The notes beneath the pieces are model-generated. The model was given only the letters and a program-made list of their open reading frames with translations, was not told the DNA's origin and did no database searches. This document shows, one piece after another, positions 1 to 11,963 of a DNA stretch of 64,000 nucleotides. The position numbers were made by a program, and so were the translations under genes. Within the stretch, counting starts at the first letter, position 1. Every line of letters starts with the position of its first letter. Where the stretch lies: positions 45,815,797-45,879,796 of the forward strand of contig CM049321.1 of the NCBI GenBank assembly GCA_026874595.1, read 5' to 3'. The DNA is from Sipunculus nudus. Its lineage: Eukaryota > Annelida > Sipuncula > Golfingiida > Sipunculidae.

Positions 1-879
1 CAGGCGCATACACTGCAAAAGTCAATGTAGGTGGCACCACCTGTCTTGTAAATGAGAATACCATCAAAGACGCATAGACAGGTATCAGTCCAATACATCA
101 AACTTCCCCAGAGTTTGATGCACTGGGCTGACAATGCTTAGGTGAGTAAGGAAGTTGCCCCCGAGTGACCTGTGACAAATCGCTGCCTCAAGCTACTGCA
201 CTGAGTGAACTCTTGACCTGCACCTGGCTAGAATGAGTGCACTTTTCACCTGTACCTGGCTGCACTGAGTGAACTCTTGACCTGTTGCATAATCTGACAC
301 AGTTGGCAGTCTGCCAAAGCTATAAATAGATTCAGGCTGAACTTTGGTGCCAAACTTCCCCAGAGTTTGATGCACTGGGCTGACAAGGCTTAGGTGAGTA
401 AGGTGTTGCCCCAAAGTGACCTGTGACAAATTGCTGCCTCAAGCTACTGCACTGAGTGAACTCTTGACCTGCACCTGGCTCGAATGAGTGCACTTTTCAC
501 CTGTACCTGAACTCTTGACCTGTTGCATAATCTGACACAGTTGGCAGTCTGCCAAAGCTATAAATAGATTCAAGCTGAACTTTGGTGCCAAATATGATGC
601 AGTGAGCAGTCTGCCAAAACTATAGATAGAATGCCGCTACTGCACTGAGTGAACTCTTGATCTATACCTGGCTGCACTTCTTCCAATCCTGGCACTGTGC
701 CAAAACTTGGCTAATTGCCAACATCAAGGCACTGGCAATCTGCCAAAGTTAAACCAAGTGCTGCCATCTGTACACAAAAGTGGTCCCTACTTGAAATAAC
801 TTTGAAATTTATTTTCCCAATACAAAATGCTTTTCAGCTGACTTTTTATTAAAAAAAAGAAATCAGGAATATATGTTAA
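1..879 (+). repeat. Family B repeat, left block
   Basis: Non-coding repeat rich in short internal repeats. The phrases 'actgagtgaactcttgacctg' (21 bp with variants) and 'cagtctgccaaagctataaa' recur several times between about 200 and 720. Near its left edge (about 29-44) it has a GGTGGCACCACC version of the shared palindrome. The block matches 23395-24240 in the same order, including the sentence around 'gtttgatgcactgggctgac'. Open frames here are short and follow the repeats, so I call no gene. Confidence 0.8.
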
Positions 880-2166
880 ATTATTACGGATGCATACTGA
901 ATGCAAAATTAAAATACAGATATATATCATGACTGCCAAATTCTTGAATTAAGTTGAGTAGGGATACCAATAATTTATAATCCGCATACAGTTGTCTTTA
1001 TATAGCCACAGAGAGCTAGATATCCATGATTGTAACATTGCCTGGTATGATGAATAACTTAAATCATAAATCTAAACTTTTTAAAAGCTTTTAAAAAAAG
1101 CTTTCTTGTCAATATTACCCAAATATAACCTGAGATCTAAATGACTAGTGGCATGATGTAATAGATGCTGATAAACTGGTGCCAGGCTAGATGTAACAGC
1201 ATCACACAGCTAACATATATGGTAAAATGACTCAGTTCAATCTCTATAATTCAGCCAAAAATCATTCGTGTGGAACCATTAATGACAATTATTATAAGAA
1301 TTATTGTAGGGATTATTCTTGCTTCCCGTAACTCAGCCAAAAAGCACGGAACCAAAACCATTTGAACAAACTTGAATTATCAACATCTGAGGATAATTAA
1401 TGTGTGAGATTTAAGAATTTGGCCTAGTGGTTTTTGAGAAGATCTTTGTAGCCCCTGAGCTAAAATGGGCTGTTATGGCATATGACTAAATTTAGCTTCC
1501 CATAACTTAGCCAAATGTCACTGAAAAGAGACCATTTGAACAAACTTCAGAAAGCACTACCCTAGGATCATTTCTGTGCGATATTAAACATTTTGGCCAT
1601 ATGGTTTCAGAGAAGAAGTTTTTTCGAGCCCTCAGTGTGATACAGGCACTAATGACCCCGTACAAAAAAGGCCGATGCTGGTGGCGCCACCAATACCTCA
1701 ATTTCAGATATGACCTATGTGTCAATCAATGGCATAAAATTTAGTGATGATAGCTCCAGCCGTTTCTGAGATTTAAATTTTAATATGCTTTTTGCACAGT
1801 TAACACAGTTCAACCTCCTGTAACTCGGCCAAAAATCTCCAAACTGGAACCATTCGAACAAACTTGAGAAAGATTGTTCCAGGGATCATTTCTGTGAAAT
1901 ATTGGACAATTTGGCTGGACAGTTTCGGAGAAGAAGATTTTAAAAACTTTTTAAGCTTTTCCCTATAAAATCTCAGAGAATGCAGTTAGAAAAAAATAAA
2001 CAAAATCCCCAATTCGATTTTGGATGACTGATTATTTGCAAAAATTTGGTGATGCTAGCTCCTGCAGTTTTTGAGATAGCTATGGTTAACGTACAGACGA
2101 CGCACGACGCACGACACACGACGGACGACGCCGCACCATCGCATAAGCTCACAGGTTCGCTAAAAA
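880..2166 (+). repeat. Family B repeat with core units and tail
   Basis: At least four diverged copies of a unit recognisable by 'gtaactcggccaaaaatc' and 'ggaaccatttgaacaaac' start near 1230, 1320, 1495 and 1805. A full GGTGGCGCCACC palindrome lies near 1684. The block ends in GACG-type microsatellite sequence (2090-2135) and the tail phrase 'agctcacaggttcgctaaaa' (2146-2166), which recurs at about 25500-25520 and 16618-16638. The tail phrase marks the right end of this family. I see no transposase. Confidence 0.75.
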
Positions 2167-2656
2167 CTAGATGTATGGGAACGACACAAATGCCCCGCCT
2201 GGAGCAAATTGGAAATATTTGTTAAAGTTTGTAAAATTTTCTATATTCAGGAGCCGTCATATAGCCAAAAGTAGGTCAACCTTGACGAAACGCGAACTCA
2301 ATCTGTAAGTGGTCATTATCTGCCCCCACACCCAAAAGCAAGGTCAATATCCGCAGGCTTTGCGAAAAAAGGCTGTACATGTGCATTTGTCATGAAAATT
2401 TCTATTTTTCATGATATTTTCTATGTTCAGGAGCCGTCATACGGTCAAAAGTAGGTCAACCGGGATGAAACTCTTAACTCAATCTGTAACTCGTCATTAA
2501 CTGCCCACACACCAAAAATCAGGCCAATATCTGCAGGCATTGCGAAAAAGAGTCCGTACAACTGTTTGATATCGGAATGACGGAATGACAGAATGACGGA
2601 ACACAGGCATGGGTAAAAGTATATGCCCCAGCCACTTTGCGGCGGGGGCATAAAAA
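2167..2656 (+). mobile_element. Short element with 180-bp direct repeat and hairpin tail
   Basis: Two ~130-bp copies starting at about 2240 and 2420 share 'ctatrttcaggagccgtcat' and the following text, giving a 180-bp period. The left side has ATGCCCCGCC (2190-2199). The right end is a hairpin at 2622-2652 with arms TATGCCCC and GGGGCATA, followed by AAAA. A head carrying half of the tail hairpin is also seen in family C, so I read this as another small non-autonomous element. Its class is unknown. Confidence 0.55.
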
Positions 2657-3219
2657 GATGGACATCAGGGACAAGTAGGAATAAAAGAAAGCCTTAATAA
2701 TGTGGGTTTAATTAATTAATTTTTTAAGCCCTTAGAATCAAAAGCATATGACTTCAAGGAATATGGACACAGCAACTATACTTAAATATTTTATCATAAA
2801 TATAGAAAGTGGCTTCACATAAGTTTAATTACATCTTGTTTTCTGTAAATTCGATTATTCAATTTCAGAAATAAATTTAAATGAAAAAAAAACACATTTA
2901 TAAGTAATGATACTTAGATAAACAGTGTTAATTGCATCCGATCTTGACGGCCTGGCATCTGATTTGCACGTACGTATCATCTCGCTTTCGACTTCCGCAT
3001 TTACATTCCTACCTCTGGGCGATAGGTAAATATACGAAATTGTGAAAAATGAAGTGTGGAGTGTTATCGGGGGGGGGGGGGGGTATGGGGATTTAAATTT
3101 AAGTTTACTTCAAACTAAATTTATAATTGTTGCTTGTATTTCACTTCTTCTGATTAAATCCAATTATATTCAGCGATAAAAAGAGCAGGCATTCATAATA
3201 TAATAATAAATAAATAATA

Positions 3220-3254
<35 letters not shown>

Positions 3255-3557
3255 GTATATATAATAACTTTGAAATAACTTGATGCCGCAGAAAAACCTC
3301 TATAAGCCTATATATATCCGCATCTACAGATCCGCCTGAAAATTAAATCCAATCACATTCCGACAATCCACATAAATTCACTGCAATTCAATCGGAACAT
3401 AAGGTGAAATCGACTGTTTAACACAATTTGAAACGAATGCCTATTGCTCATATGCTTCTTCAAAATGGTTATGTTGAGAGTTGCGAAAAATTAATCAAGG
3501 CATATATGATATTTGTCGTTTTGTACAGGATCCAGCTGATGGGGGATGAATTTAAAT
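2657..3557. other. AT-rich non-coding sequence with G run and (TAA)n
   Basis: No convincing gene. It holds a 15-base G run (3069-3083) and an AAT/TAA microsatellite (about 3196-3254). Neither shows repeat-element ends. Confidence 0.7.
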
Positions 3558-4264
3558 AAAACAAGTGACCCATGGGTCATGACGCTCAGCCGACTGGCAT
3601 GTTGACAATATGTCCTTGCACTGCAACAAATTAAGATAATGTAGGTGGCATCATAGTTCATGCATATTAGCTGAAGTTCATCAACACCCATAAGCACATC
3701 AAATTTGATGACAATCCATCCAGCTGCTCCTGAGGAATCTAGCAATTTTTGTATATTTTGCATTATTTCTGGGGTACTCAAACATGGCCTGTAACTCAGA
3801 CAAGTGACCCATGGGTCATGACGCTCAGCTGCCAAACATTACCTGTGACATCATTGGCTGAGATTCACAATTTCCAGTCAAATTTGGAAGAACCAATTTG
3901 CCAATTTGTTGAAATTTTCTGCGACAACAGAAATATAAATCACCTATGTCTGGTTAAAACACAGTGAATTGATGGTCTGAGGAAAATGTATGATTGTTAA
4001 GGTATCCAGAACTATTCCCATAGTTTACTTGATACCTGTCAGTCTCAAAAGGAACACCACAAAGGGCAAATATAAGATCAAAATATATAGCAAAAAATCA
4101 AGGAAATCCATGCAAGAATTATTGAGAAACAGGTGCTTCTGTATGAATTTTATTCAATACAAGCCAACTGTACTGCACTTTCATATATGATGATAATATT
4201 TATTAAAAATATTTGACCCAATCCTTTGCAAGATTACATTAATATACGTCCTACTGCCTTCACT
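3558..4264 (+). repeat. Family A variant, left part
   Basis: Two family A heads lie here, near 3561 and 3796. Each has 'acaagtgacccatgggtcatgacgctcagc' split by the perfect palindrome TGACCCATGGGTCA. The first head is followed by a core that also occurs at 17531-17760. The second (3796-4264) matches 34400-34875 closely. The match to 34.4 kb is broken at about 4264 by the family C element and resumes at about 5853. Confidence 0.75.
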
Positions 4265-5852
4265 TTAACAGTTCTTGAGATAATATGATCAAAAGGAATT
4301 TAAAGATGGTTGCCTGGTGGCCATTTTGGACTTCTGACAGGTCTGAAATCAGACAACAACCATTCTCTAAATCGGACCAAAAATTGAAGGTAAACTAGAC
4401 ATTTCTTGGCACCGCAGGTGCCAGAGTATCCCCAGACATAGTAGCCCCCCCCCCCCCCCCCCCCCTTTAAGAATAGGCCCCCATTTTTAGCAGCATATAC
4501 TGACAGCTGGCATATTTATTGTTTCTTCCATCTATCAATCCACAATCTTGTTGAAGATGTTGGTCCTGTGACCTTGATCTTTTTAAAGATGTGTCCTGTG
4601 ACCTTGACATTTGACCTCATGACCCCAAAATCAATTCGGGTCTTGCTTTTCCAATGAGACATATACAAGTCAAGTTTGAAATCTATACATCAATAAAGCA
4701 GGAATTATCATTCAGAAACAAATTTTTGGACAGATGGCTCCTGTGACCTTAACCTTTGACCTCAAATTTGATAGGGTTCTTCCTATCTTGATAGGTGAAC
4801 TAAATGTGCAAGATGAAAGATTTGAGATGAAATGTTTGGCTGAAAATGCATCAACAATCTTTTCAAAGATGTGTCCTGTGACCTTGACCTTTGACCTCAT
4901 GACCCCAAAATCAATCTGGGTCTTGATTTTTCAATGGGTCAAATACAAGTCAAGTTTGAAATCCATACATCAATAAAAGAAGGAATTATCATCCAGAAAC
5001 TAATTTTTGGACAGATGGCTCCTGTGACCTTCATATTTGACCTAGTGACCTCAAAATTGATAGGGTTCTTCCTCTCTTGGCAGGTGAACTATATGTGCAA
5101 GATGAAAGATATGAGATGAAATGTTTGGCTGAAAATGCATCTACATCTTTTTAAAGATGTGCCCTGTGACCTTGACCTTTGACCCCATGACCCCAAAATC
5201 AATTCGGGTCTTGCTTTTCCAATGAGACATATACAAGTCAAGTTTGAAATCCATATGGCTATCAACACTGGAGATATCACAAGAGGTGTGTGATTTTCAC
5301 CATATATGGCAATATCAAGGTCAAGGCCACTCTCATAGGAAAGGTCATGACCCCAATTTAAATAAACATCATCCCATAACCCATACCTATGTATATGCAT
5401 AATATAAAAGCAATCTGTCCATTAGTTTTTGACTTATAAATGCTCACAGTACTGTAAGGTGGCAATTTTGGGGGTATTAAACGGCACGAAAACAAGTAAA
5501 GAATAATAGGTGGCGCCACCAGTTTCTGGAACATGACAACCCTATCCATGATCTTCCATCAACTTGATTTTGGGATAAATCCATGCAAGATTTCTTGAGA
5601 TATTAAAGAATTTGTGTGATTTTCCCCAAAATTGGACCTATTCAAGGTCAAGGACACTCTCCTAGTAAAGGTCATAACCTCATTTTTAATATGCGTCGTC
5701 CTCTTTCCCATATCTATACATATACCAAGTTTGGTAAAGTTCTGTGAAATATTTTTTGGGTTATCGCGCCAACAAGATTTATATGCGGCGGCCGCGGCGG
5801 GACCGGTATGAAAACATAGTATCCCCCGACTTTGTCTGGGGATACAATTACT
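4265..5852 (+). mobile_element. Family C element inserted in a family A variant
   Basis: About 1.59 kb absent from the related copy at 34870, which gives an empty site and sets the approximate borders. Near the left it has 'gagtatccccagacatag' and a C run (about 4444-4465). The right end is a hairpin near 5819-5847 with arms GTATCCCC and GGGGATAC, and the left motif is the inverse of half of it. The interior has five diverged core units, each with 'ctgtgaccttgacctttgacc' or a variant (near 4595, 4740, 4875, 5025, 5163), plus a GGTGGCGCCACC palindrome near 5511. I see no protein. Confidence 0.7.
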
Positions 5853-6040
5853 GAAACTGCACTGAAAAAAGGATTTCTAAGGAGGCTAACTGGCAGACAT
5901 AATGGATTTCTGACAAGTCTGACATTTGATATCACACATCCTCCAACAAGAGACCAAACTTGGGGCAAATTGTCCAAATGATGTTACAGTAACGAATGTC
6001 CAAAATAATTCAAAAGGCATGTTCAGGCGCTCATATCAGA
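5853..6040 (+). repeat. Family A variant, right part after the C insertion
   Basis: From 'ctgcactgaaaaaaggatttctaagg' onward this matches 34877-35060, including 'caagtctgacatttgatat'. It continues the copy that starts at 3796. Confidence 0.7.
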
Positions 6041-6437
6041 TTTATAGATATGCAAATGTAAAAGTGTAGGTCCAATATTTTTTATTATCACTCTGCTTTT
6101 CAATAGGGCAAAATCTAGGAAAGAGTGCTGGTGACAAAAGGAGTAATAAACGTCATTTTCAGTAATCTGAAAAAAAGACACTTTTCGAACGAAAGATCTG
6201 GCAAGCCTGATTAGTGCTTTTAATGCTCCAACCATCATCCACTTCATTGTATAATTCAACATATAAACGTGTAATATTTCTTACACGGAATGGATCTGGA
6301 AGGGTGGCCATTACGGGAGTCACTGTAGGTGTAAGCAGATCTAGTAGACAATGTATTTACTGTCGATAATTATATGTTAACAGGTAATTTTGAGAGCTGG
6401 GATATATGTATGGTGGTAATTTGTTCACAGTTAACAT
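6041..6437. other. Non-coding spacer
   Basis: No gene or recognisable repeat end between the family A fragment and the large family A array. Confidence 0.6.
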
Positions 6438-7439
6438 AAACAAGTGACCCAGGGGTCATGACGCTCAGCTGACCAGGAAGACATTGACAAAAGTAATTTT
6501 ATCATTTGAATGTCAAATTTGAATTAAATACTTTTTCAAAACTTGACCTTTTGTATAAAATCATCCAATATTCATTGGGGTACTATGGAGCTCTGTAGCA
6601 TGAAGGATATGGGTAACAGACAACTATTTTCAAGGTTTACAAGATGACTTTTCAGGGGTCTCCCAGCATGTCAAAAAATAAAATTCTAGGTCCAGTTATT
6701 ATGATTTGTGCTCTGTTAACAGATGACCAAATCTTTATTCTGGGGAGTACTTCGGAGCCCCAGAGCATGAAGGATATGGGTAACAGGGACCTTATTTCGG
6801 GTTTCCATGTAGACCTTTTATGGGCTTCCCTGGAGGTGAGGACAGAAGATTCTAGGTCCAGTCATTATGATTTGTGCCCTGTTAATATATGACCAAATCT
6901 TTATTCTGGGGGAACTTCAGAGCCCCATAGCTCACAGAATATGGGTAACAGGGGCCTTATTTCGGGTTTCCATGTAGACCTTTCATGGGCTTCCCTGGAG
7001 GTGAGGACAGAAGATTCTAGGTCCAGTCATTATGATTTGTGCCCTGTTTACAGATGACCAAATGTTTAAAGATCACAAAAGTAGAGAAAAAAAATCGTAA
7101 AAAATAAAAAAAATATAGGTGGCGCCACCAATCTCCAGAAATTGATGAAACACTCCATGATCAATATCCATGCAAAAAAACATGGTGATTAATGCATTAG
7201 TTGTTCAGATACTTGAGCTTTTGTATTAAATTTTGCATTATTCTGGGGGGTACTTCAGAACCCCATAGCTCGAAGAATATATGTCACAGTGACCTAATTT
7301 CAGGTTTACAAGGAGAATTTCCATAGACCTCCCAGGATTTCAAGTAAGAAGATTCCCGGTCTAGCGGTTACGATTTGTGCCCTGTTAACAGACAGACGCC
7401 TGGATGGCCGGACGGATGACGGACAAAAGGTGATCCCTA

Positions 7440-7470
7440 CAGCTCAGATGACTTTCAGTCAGCTGAGCTA
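7440..7470 (+). repeat. Internal family A hairpin tail
   Basis: Arms AGCTCAGATGAC and GTCAGCTGAGCT around TTTCA, preceded by GGACGGATGACGGACAAAA. It is the same end as at 10996-11026 but lies inside the array, so the array is probably composite. Confidence 0.7.
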
Positions 7471-10400
7471 AAAATTGAAAAAATACAGGTGGTGCCACCA
7501 GAATGCAGAAACTGATGAAACATTTCATGATCAATATCCATGCAAAGAATCATAGTGATCAATATAATAATTGTTCAGATACTTGAGCTTTTGTATCAAA
7601 TTTTCCATTATTCTGGGGGGTACTTCGGAGCCCCATAGCTCAGAGGTTATGGGTAACAGAGACCTAATTTCAAGTTTTTAAGGAAACTTTTCATGGGCCT
7701 CTCAGCATGTCAAGAGAGAAGATTCTAGGTCCAGTTGTTACGTTTTGTGCCATGTTAACAGATGACCGCATCTTATGAGGTCTCAAAAATAGAGAAAAAA
7801 ATTCGTAAAAATAAAAAAAATACAGGTGGCGCCACCATACTGCAGAAACTGATGACACATTCCATGATCAATATCCATGCAAAGAATCATGGTGATCAGT
7901 GCAATAGTTGTTTAGATACTTGAGCTTTTGTATCAAATTGTCAATTATTCTGAGGGATACTTCAGATGACTTACAGTCAGCTGACCTAAAAACACTTAAT
8001 GGTCAATATCCATGCAAAGAATCATGATTATCTCCATATTAGTTGTTTAGATACTTCAGCTTTTGTATCAAATTGTCCATTATTCTGAGGGATACTTCAG
8101 AGTCCTATAGCTTGAAGGATATGGGTAACAGAGACCTAATTTCAAGTTTCCACAGGCACTCTTCATGGGCCTCCTTGCATGACAAGAATGAAGTTTCTAG
8201 GTCCAGTTGTTGCAATTTGTACCCTCTTGATAGATAACCACATCTTCAAAGGTCTCGAAAAAAGAGAAAAAAAATTCGTAAAAATTTGAAAAAAATAGAG
8301 GTGGCGCACCCTCTCTGCAGAATCTGATGGAACAGCTCATGATCAATATGTATGCAAAAATCATGACCATCAGTGTTGTAGTTATTGAGATACTGCACTT
8401 TTTGTATCAAATTTTCCATTATTCTGGGGGGTATTTTGGAGCCATACAGCCTAAAGAATATGGGTAACAGAGACCTAATTTCAGGTTTCCATGGAGAATT
8501 TTCATGGGTCTCCCTGTGTGTCAAGAATGAAGATTCTAGGTCCAGTTTTTATGATTTGTGCCCTGTTAACAGATGTTCATATCTTTAAAGGTCTCAAAAA
8601 TAGATAAAACATTCGTAAAAAAAACCCCGAACAAATACAGGTTGTGCCACCAGTCTGCAGGAACTGATGGAACACCTCTTGATCAATAGTTATGCCACAA
8701 ATCATGACCATCAGTGATGTAGTTATTGAGATATTGAAGTTTTTGTATGAAATTTTTGACTACTCTGAGGGGTAATTTGGGGCCCCATAGCTCGAAGGAT
8801 ATGGGAAACAGAGACCTAATTTCTGGTTTCCATGGAGACTTTTCAAAGGTCTCTCAGTGTATTGAGAATGAAGATTCTAGGTCCAGTCGTTACGATTTGT
8901 GCCATGCTAACAGATGACAGCATCCTTAAAGGTCTCAAAAATAGAGGAAGAAATCGTAAAAAAATCAAACAATATAGGTGGCGCCACCAGTCTGCAGGAA
9001 CTGATGGAACATCTCATAATCAATATGTATGCCAAAAATCATGAACATCAGTGATGTAGTTATTGAGATATTGAAGTTTTTGTATGAAATTTTTGACTAC
9101 TCTGGGGGGGTACTTTGGGGCCCCATAGCTCAAAGAATATGGGTAACAGAGACCTAATTTCTGGTTTCCATGGAGACTTTTCATAGGTCTTCTAGTGTGT
9201 TGAGAATGAAGATTCTAGGTCCAGTCGTTACGATTTGTGCCATGCTAACAGATGACAGCATCCTTAAAGGTCTCAAAAATAGAGGAAAAAATCGTAAAAA
9301 ATCGAACGATACAGGTGGTGCCACCAGTCTGCAGGAACAGATGACACATCTCATGATCAATAGTTATGCCACAAATCATGACCATCATTCAAGTAGTTAA
9401 TGAGATATTGAAGTTTTTGTATGAAATTTTTTACTTTTCTTGGGGGTACTTTAGGGTTCCATAGCTCGAAGAAAATGGGTAACAGAGACCTAATTTTGGT
9501 TTCCATGGAGACTTTTCATAGGTCTCTCAGTGTGTCGTGAATGAAGATTCTAGGTCCAGTCGTTATGATTTGTGCCACGTTAACAGATGACAGCATCCTT
9601 AAAGGTCTCAAAAACAGAGGAAAAAATCGTAAAAAATCAAACAATACAGGTGGCGCCACAAGTCTGCAGGAACTGACGGAACATTCCATAATCAATATGT
9701 ATGCCAAAAATCATGACCATCAGTGATGTAGTTATTGAGATATTGAAGTTTTTGTATGAAATTTTTGACTACTCTGGGGGGGGGGGGGGGTACTTTGGGG
9801 CCCCATAGCTCGAAGGATATGGTTAACAGAGACCTAATTTCTGGTTTCCAAGGATATTTTTCATGGACCTCTCAGTGTGTCAAGAATGAAGATTCTAGGT
9901 CCAGTCGTTACGATTTGTGCCATGCTAACAGATGACAGCATCCTTAAAGGTCTCAAAAATAGAGGAAAAAATTGTAAAAAATCGAACAATAAAGGTGGCA
10001 CCACCAATCTGCAGGAAGTGATGACACATCTCATGATCAATAGTTATGCCTCAAATCATGACCATCAGTCTAGTAGTTAATGAGATATTGAAGTTTTTGT
10101 ATGAAATTTTTTACTTTTCTTGGGGGTACTTTGGGGCTCCATAGCTCGAAGAATATGGGTAACAGAGACCTAATTTCTGGTTTCCATGGAGACTTTTCAT
10201 AGGTCTCTCAGTGTGTCAAGAATGAAGATTCTAGGTCTAGTCTTTACAATTTGTGCCTTGTTAACAGATGTTTACATTTTGAAAGGTCTCAAAAATAGAG
10301 AAAAAAATTCGTAAAAAATTGAACGATACAAGTGGCGCCACCAGTCTGCAGGAAGTGATGGAACATCTCATGATCAATATGTATGCCAAAAATCATGACC

Positions 10401-10939
10401 ATCAGTCAAGTAGTTAATGAGATATTGAAGTTTTTGTTTGAAATTTTTTACTTTTCTGGGGGGGTAGTTTGGGGCCCCATAGCTGGAAGGATATGGGTAA
10501 CAGAGACCTAATTTCTGGTTTCCATGGAGACTTTTCATAGGTCTCTCAGTGTGTCGAGAATGAAGATTCTAAGTCCAGTCATTACGATTTGTGCCTTGTT
10601 AACAGATGTTCACATTTTTAAAGGTCTCAAAAATAGAGAAAAAAATTCGTAAAAAATCGAAAAATACAGGTGGCGCCACCAGTCTTCAGGAACTGATGGA
10701 ACCTCTCATGATCAATATGTATGCCAAAAATCATGACCATCAGTCAAGTAGTTAATGAGATATTGAAGTTTTTGTATGAAATTTTGGACTTTTCTGGGGG
10801 GTACTTTGGGGCCCCATAGCTCGAAGGATATGGGTAACAGAGACCTAATTTCTGGTTTCCAAGGAGATTTTTCATGGACCTCTCAGAATGCCAAGTTACA
10901 AGGTTCTAGGTCCAGCGGTTACGATTTGTGCCTGGTTAA

Positions 10940-10980
10940 CGGACGGACAGACGGACAGACAGACAGACGGACGACGGACA
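10940..10980 (+). repeat. (GGACGGACA)-type microsatellite before the family A tail
   Basis: Short runs of GGAC, GACA and GACGGACA units. The same tract precedes family A tails at about 7400, 15785, 16435, 19930 and 36310, and in reverse at about 57830, so it is part of the element. Confidence 0.8.
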
Positions 10981-10995
10981 AAGAGTGATCGCTAT

Positions 10996-11026
10996 AGCTC
11001 AGATGACTTTCAGTCAGCTGAGCTAA
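10996..11026 (+). repeat. Family A terminal hairpin
   Basis: Left arm TAGCTCAGATGAC, loop TTTCA, right arm GTCAGCTGAGCTA. The 13-bp stem has one mismatch and is followed by AAAAAAA. The same end appears, with small changes, near 15835, 19993, 36372 and (reversed) 57783 and 40307. Confidence 0.85.
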
Positions 11027-11963
11027 AAAAACTTTTATACAACATAAAATATCACTACGAGATGGCCAATAGGGACGTGTGAAGGATGCGGCCGAGCCCG
11101 TGGTTTGGTTTAATGTGAAGGATGCGGCTGAGCCCATGGTATGGTTAACTGAGTGAAGACAGAATCGAAAGGTGCTTTCATCAACATTCTAGCAACATCA
11201 TCCTAATAGGTAGCTCCACTATGATTCCAGGCTGGCAGCAGATAATTTATTAAAGTACGACATCAGACCTCTTTCGAAATGTTGCTATTACTTATCTTAC
11301 AGCAAAGATGGATATGCGTAATCATTGTAACTATCAACATTAATGGACACAATGTCCATTGGAACAAGGTAAACGCAAATAAATGTACAAAAAGTTTGTT
11401 ATTGAAAAATAACTCCTATGACAAACTGATTGCTCCATATTTTGACACAGTTTAATTTTTTTCCTAACTATGCGAAAAGATATTAATATTAAGTCCCCCC
11501 CCCCCCCCGGCTTTAACTTTCAAGGAAGAAAATGTAAGCAGATGAATTGTTTCCTACATAGCAGTTTCATATAACTGAAATTTTGCTAATCACAATATCT
11601 GATGTATCCATGAGTTTGTATATACAACGATGATAAATGTTATCATACTAGTTCACTGTATGATATTTAAGTCTTCACAAGCTTGTCCCGAGCTGTATAA
11701 ATGCCATGTGCTGTTTTTCTTTTCAAACCAGGGACCAGTTCATTCTTCAGACAGTCAGCTGACTTTCTTACAAACGGGGTACAGCGTCCAGGGGGGAACC
11801 TGTCTCTGCAGAGCGTTTGGTGGTACTGGTAAATGCAGACAGTTCTTTTTTTGTCCAGAGAAGAATTCCTTCAGAACCTAGAAGGCTATAACTTTATCCT
11901 CCCTATATGCAGACGTAAGACTAGTTAGATTTGAGAATAAAACCTCCTACAGTGCTTTGTTTT
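11027..11963. other. Non-coding 3' flank of the zinc-finger gene
   Basis: No gene. It holds a two-copy ~36-bp tandem repeat around 'gtgaaggatgcggccgagcc' (about 11076-11149) and a C run (11495-11508). TTTATT near 11246 reads AATAAA on the minus strand, a possible but distant poly(A) signal for the zinc-finger gene. Confidence 0.5.

Larger units (their letters stand above)
6438..11026 (+). mobile_element. Family A tandem-core element, about 4.6 kb
   Basis: It opens with the head 'aaacaagtgacccaggggtc' and 'atgacgctcagctga' (6438-6474). About twelve diverged monomers of ~340 bp follow. Palindrome copies GGTGGCGCCACC or one-base variants lie near 7119, 7483, 7825, 8299, 8640, 8976, 9311, 9650, 9990, 10330 and 10670, mostly 336-342 bp apart. 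Within a monomer the order is palindrome, 'catgatcaatatgtatgcc', 'gttattgagatattgaag', a G run with 'ggggccccatagctcgaa', 'gattctaggtccagtcgtta', 'ggtctcaaaaatagag'. The array ends in a GGACGGACA microsatellite and a 31-nt hairpin tail. An earlier tail at 7441-7469 suggests two elements joined or an internal tail. The layout resembles bivalve pearl-type and helentron-derived elements (inference). No protein is encoded. Confidence 0.85.

Noticed and set aside
4440-4466. Poly-C and poly-G runs as biological signals
   Set aside because: They recur at a fixed place in family C heads and elsewhere at random; lengths of such runs are also prone to sequencing error, so I draw no conclusion.
8832-10080. 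Recurring 60-76-codon open frames in successive family A monomers with similar peptides
   Set aside because: The peptide is similar because the monomers are; frames are broken in many other monomers, start at different places and have no domain.
6438-11026. CRISPR array or satellite DNA as an explanation for the regular repeats
   Set aside because: The units are ~340 bp with no spacer pattern, the setting is eukaryotic, and the array is bounded by a head and a hairpin tail, so a mobile element with tandem cores fits better than a satellite.
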